A stretch of 64,000 bases of DNA. Origin: Laccaria trichodermophora (Eukaryota; Basidiomycota; Agaricomycetes; Agaricales; Hydnangiaceae). Of this stretch, positions 63,227 through 64,000 are shown piece by piece; the stretch's first letter is position 1, and every line of letters begins with the position of its first letter. The position numbers and the translations under genes are program-made. The notes beneath the pieces were generated by a model, which saw only the letters and a program-made list of their open reading frames with translations, was not told the origin of the DNA and searched no databases. The DNA is taken from contig JACTVC010000001.1 in NCBI GenBank assembly GCA_018417955.1, forward strand, positions 682,001-746,000, in the 5' to 3' direction.

Positions 63227-64000
63227 TTAATTTTCGTCAACATAATTCGCCATTGGGTCTTCTGCCATCCGACGGGTCATCCTGTACGCCTCTGCAGAAA
63301 TGATTTCAATTTGTATATCACTTCCAAAAAAATTAGACACCAACCGAGTTCTTCCTCCGTCACATCATGACTTCCGACCTCCACTCCACCTTTTTGCTTC
63401 TTCCCCGACCTATCGTCCATGTCCTTTCCCCCTCGTTCCTTCCTCTTCTTTTCCTCGCGAACCGCCTTTGCTAATCGCTCGTCGTCAAGTTTAACTTCAC
63501 CTTCCCCGATGCGTCTCTTTGAGTAGTTTTGATCTACTTTCTCACTCCGCTGCGTCTGGGGTTCATCTTTCGGCGGTTCGTGTGCCGCTGGTTGAGGAGC
63601 AGAGGCAAGCAAATGTTGGGCACTTGAGGCTTCGGCCGCATCAATACCCGCTTGGCCAGAACAATACGAGATGTGAATGTTTGAGTGGCAACAGGCATAA
63701 CCCCACGCCCCGTCAGAGGAGTTGTACCATGATCCCCACACAGCAGTGTGGTTGTTGATATATACTATTGGGCAAGATTCAGAATTTTAGAGGGATATGT
63801 GTTCCAAAAAAGTCTTACCGTCCTCGGGGTACTTGGATTTAGCTTTTGCCCGTTCGCGGCCTTTGATGACCTGACCAGTCCTTGAATATTCAACATAGTC
63901 TTCAGTCTGTCCCTGCCGGAGTTCCTTTGGCGCAGTGTCCAAATATTCAGCGCCGCCATACTTCGCAAGAATGCTGGTCTTGGTCGTATCTTTCAATTCC
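63227..64000 (-). CDS. SLU7: Pre-mRNA splicing factor SLU7, C-terminal part
   Basis: Second-step splicing factor needed for 3' splice-site choice. The stop is at 63227 and the gene continues right of the window, so the N-terminal CCHC zinc knuckle is not seen. Seen: [45 protein letters not shown], then across an intron [31 protein letters not shown] and a C-terminal acidic and basic region with [12 protein letters not shown] and [10 protein letters not shown]. The W-G-S-[WY]-Y and CCHS elements are hallmarks of SLU7. Confidence 0.92.

Overview
This is nuclear DNA from a filamentous basidiomycete, most likely a mushroom-forming agaricomycete. The genes are densely packed on both strands and cut by many short (about 45-65 base) GT-AG introns with CT(A/G)A-type branch sites. 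Families such as a CSL transcription factor, an ERT1/AcuK regulator, a fused allantoicase/ureidoglycolate lyase and an orphan agaric membrane family point the same way. No bacterial, plasmid, CRISPR or rRNA feature was seen.

Layout, left to right. The 3' end of an EXS/Erd1-like membrane protein (1-423). GCN5 acetyltransferase on the minus strand, then an ER cyclophilin with 12 introns. A gene-poor island (about 4.8-8.6 kb) holds an orphan membrane/coiled-coil gene with a duplicated Cys/Trp domain and, just downstream, the 3' end of a non-LTR retrotransposon with its poly(A) tail. Then come ESA1 acetyltransferase, an unknown membrane protein, a CSL-type DNA-binding protein, a 2-kb stretch that could not be resolved (14.7-16.8 kb), an unknown conserved basidiomycete protein, the proteasome chaperone PAC4 and the DYRK kinase YAK1.

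From 24 kb the packing is tight: a PHOSPHO-type HAD phosphatase, TFIIH TFB1, Golgi CASP/COY1, mitochondrial uS9m, BRE1 ubiquitin ligase, allantoicase/ureidoglycolate lyase, an F-box protein, an HemK/MTQ1 methyltransferase, ERT1, a PRA1-family protein, CDC26, PEX5, a C2H2 factor, an HSL-like lipase, MRI1, taspase, TFIIH TFB4, CHD1, an unknown membrane/coiled-coil protein and the C-terminal part of SLU7, which runs off the right edge.

Many functions touch transcription and chromatin: GCN5 (SAGA), ESA1 (NuA4), BRE1 (H2B ubiquitin), CHD1, two TFIIH subunits, CSL and ERT1. I read this as probably chance co-location of housekeeping genes, not an operon-like system. Several divergent pairs share very short promoters (HAD phosphatase/TFB1 89 bases, CASP/uS9m 106, HSL/MRI1 134, PRA1/CDC26 178). 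The most novel-looking item is the orphan gene at 5872-7323. Exon joins given here were worked out by hand from splice motifs, reading phase and remembered family sequences; no alignment was run.
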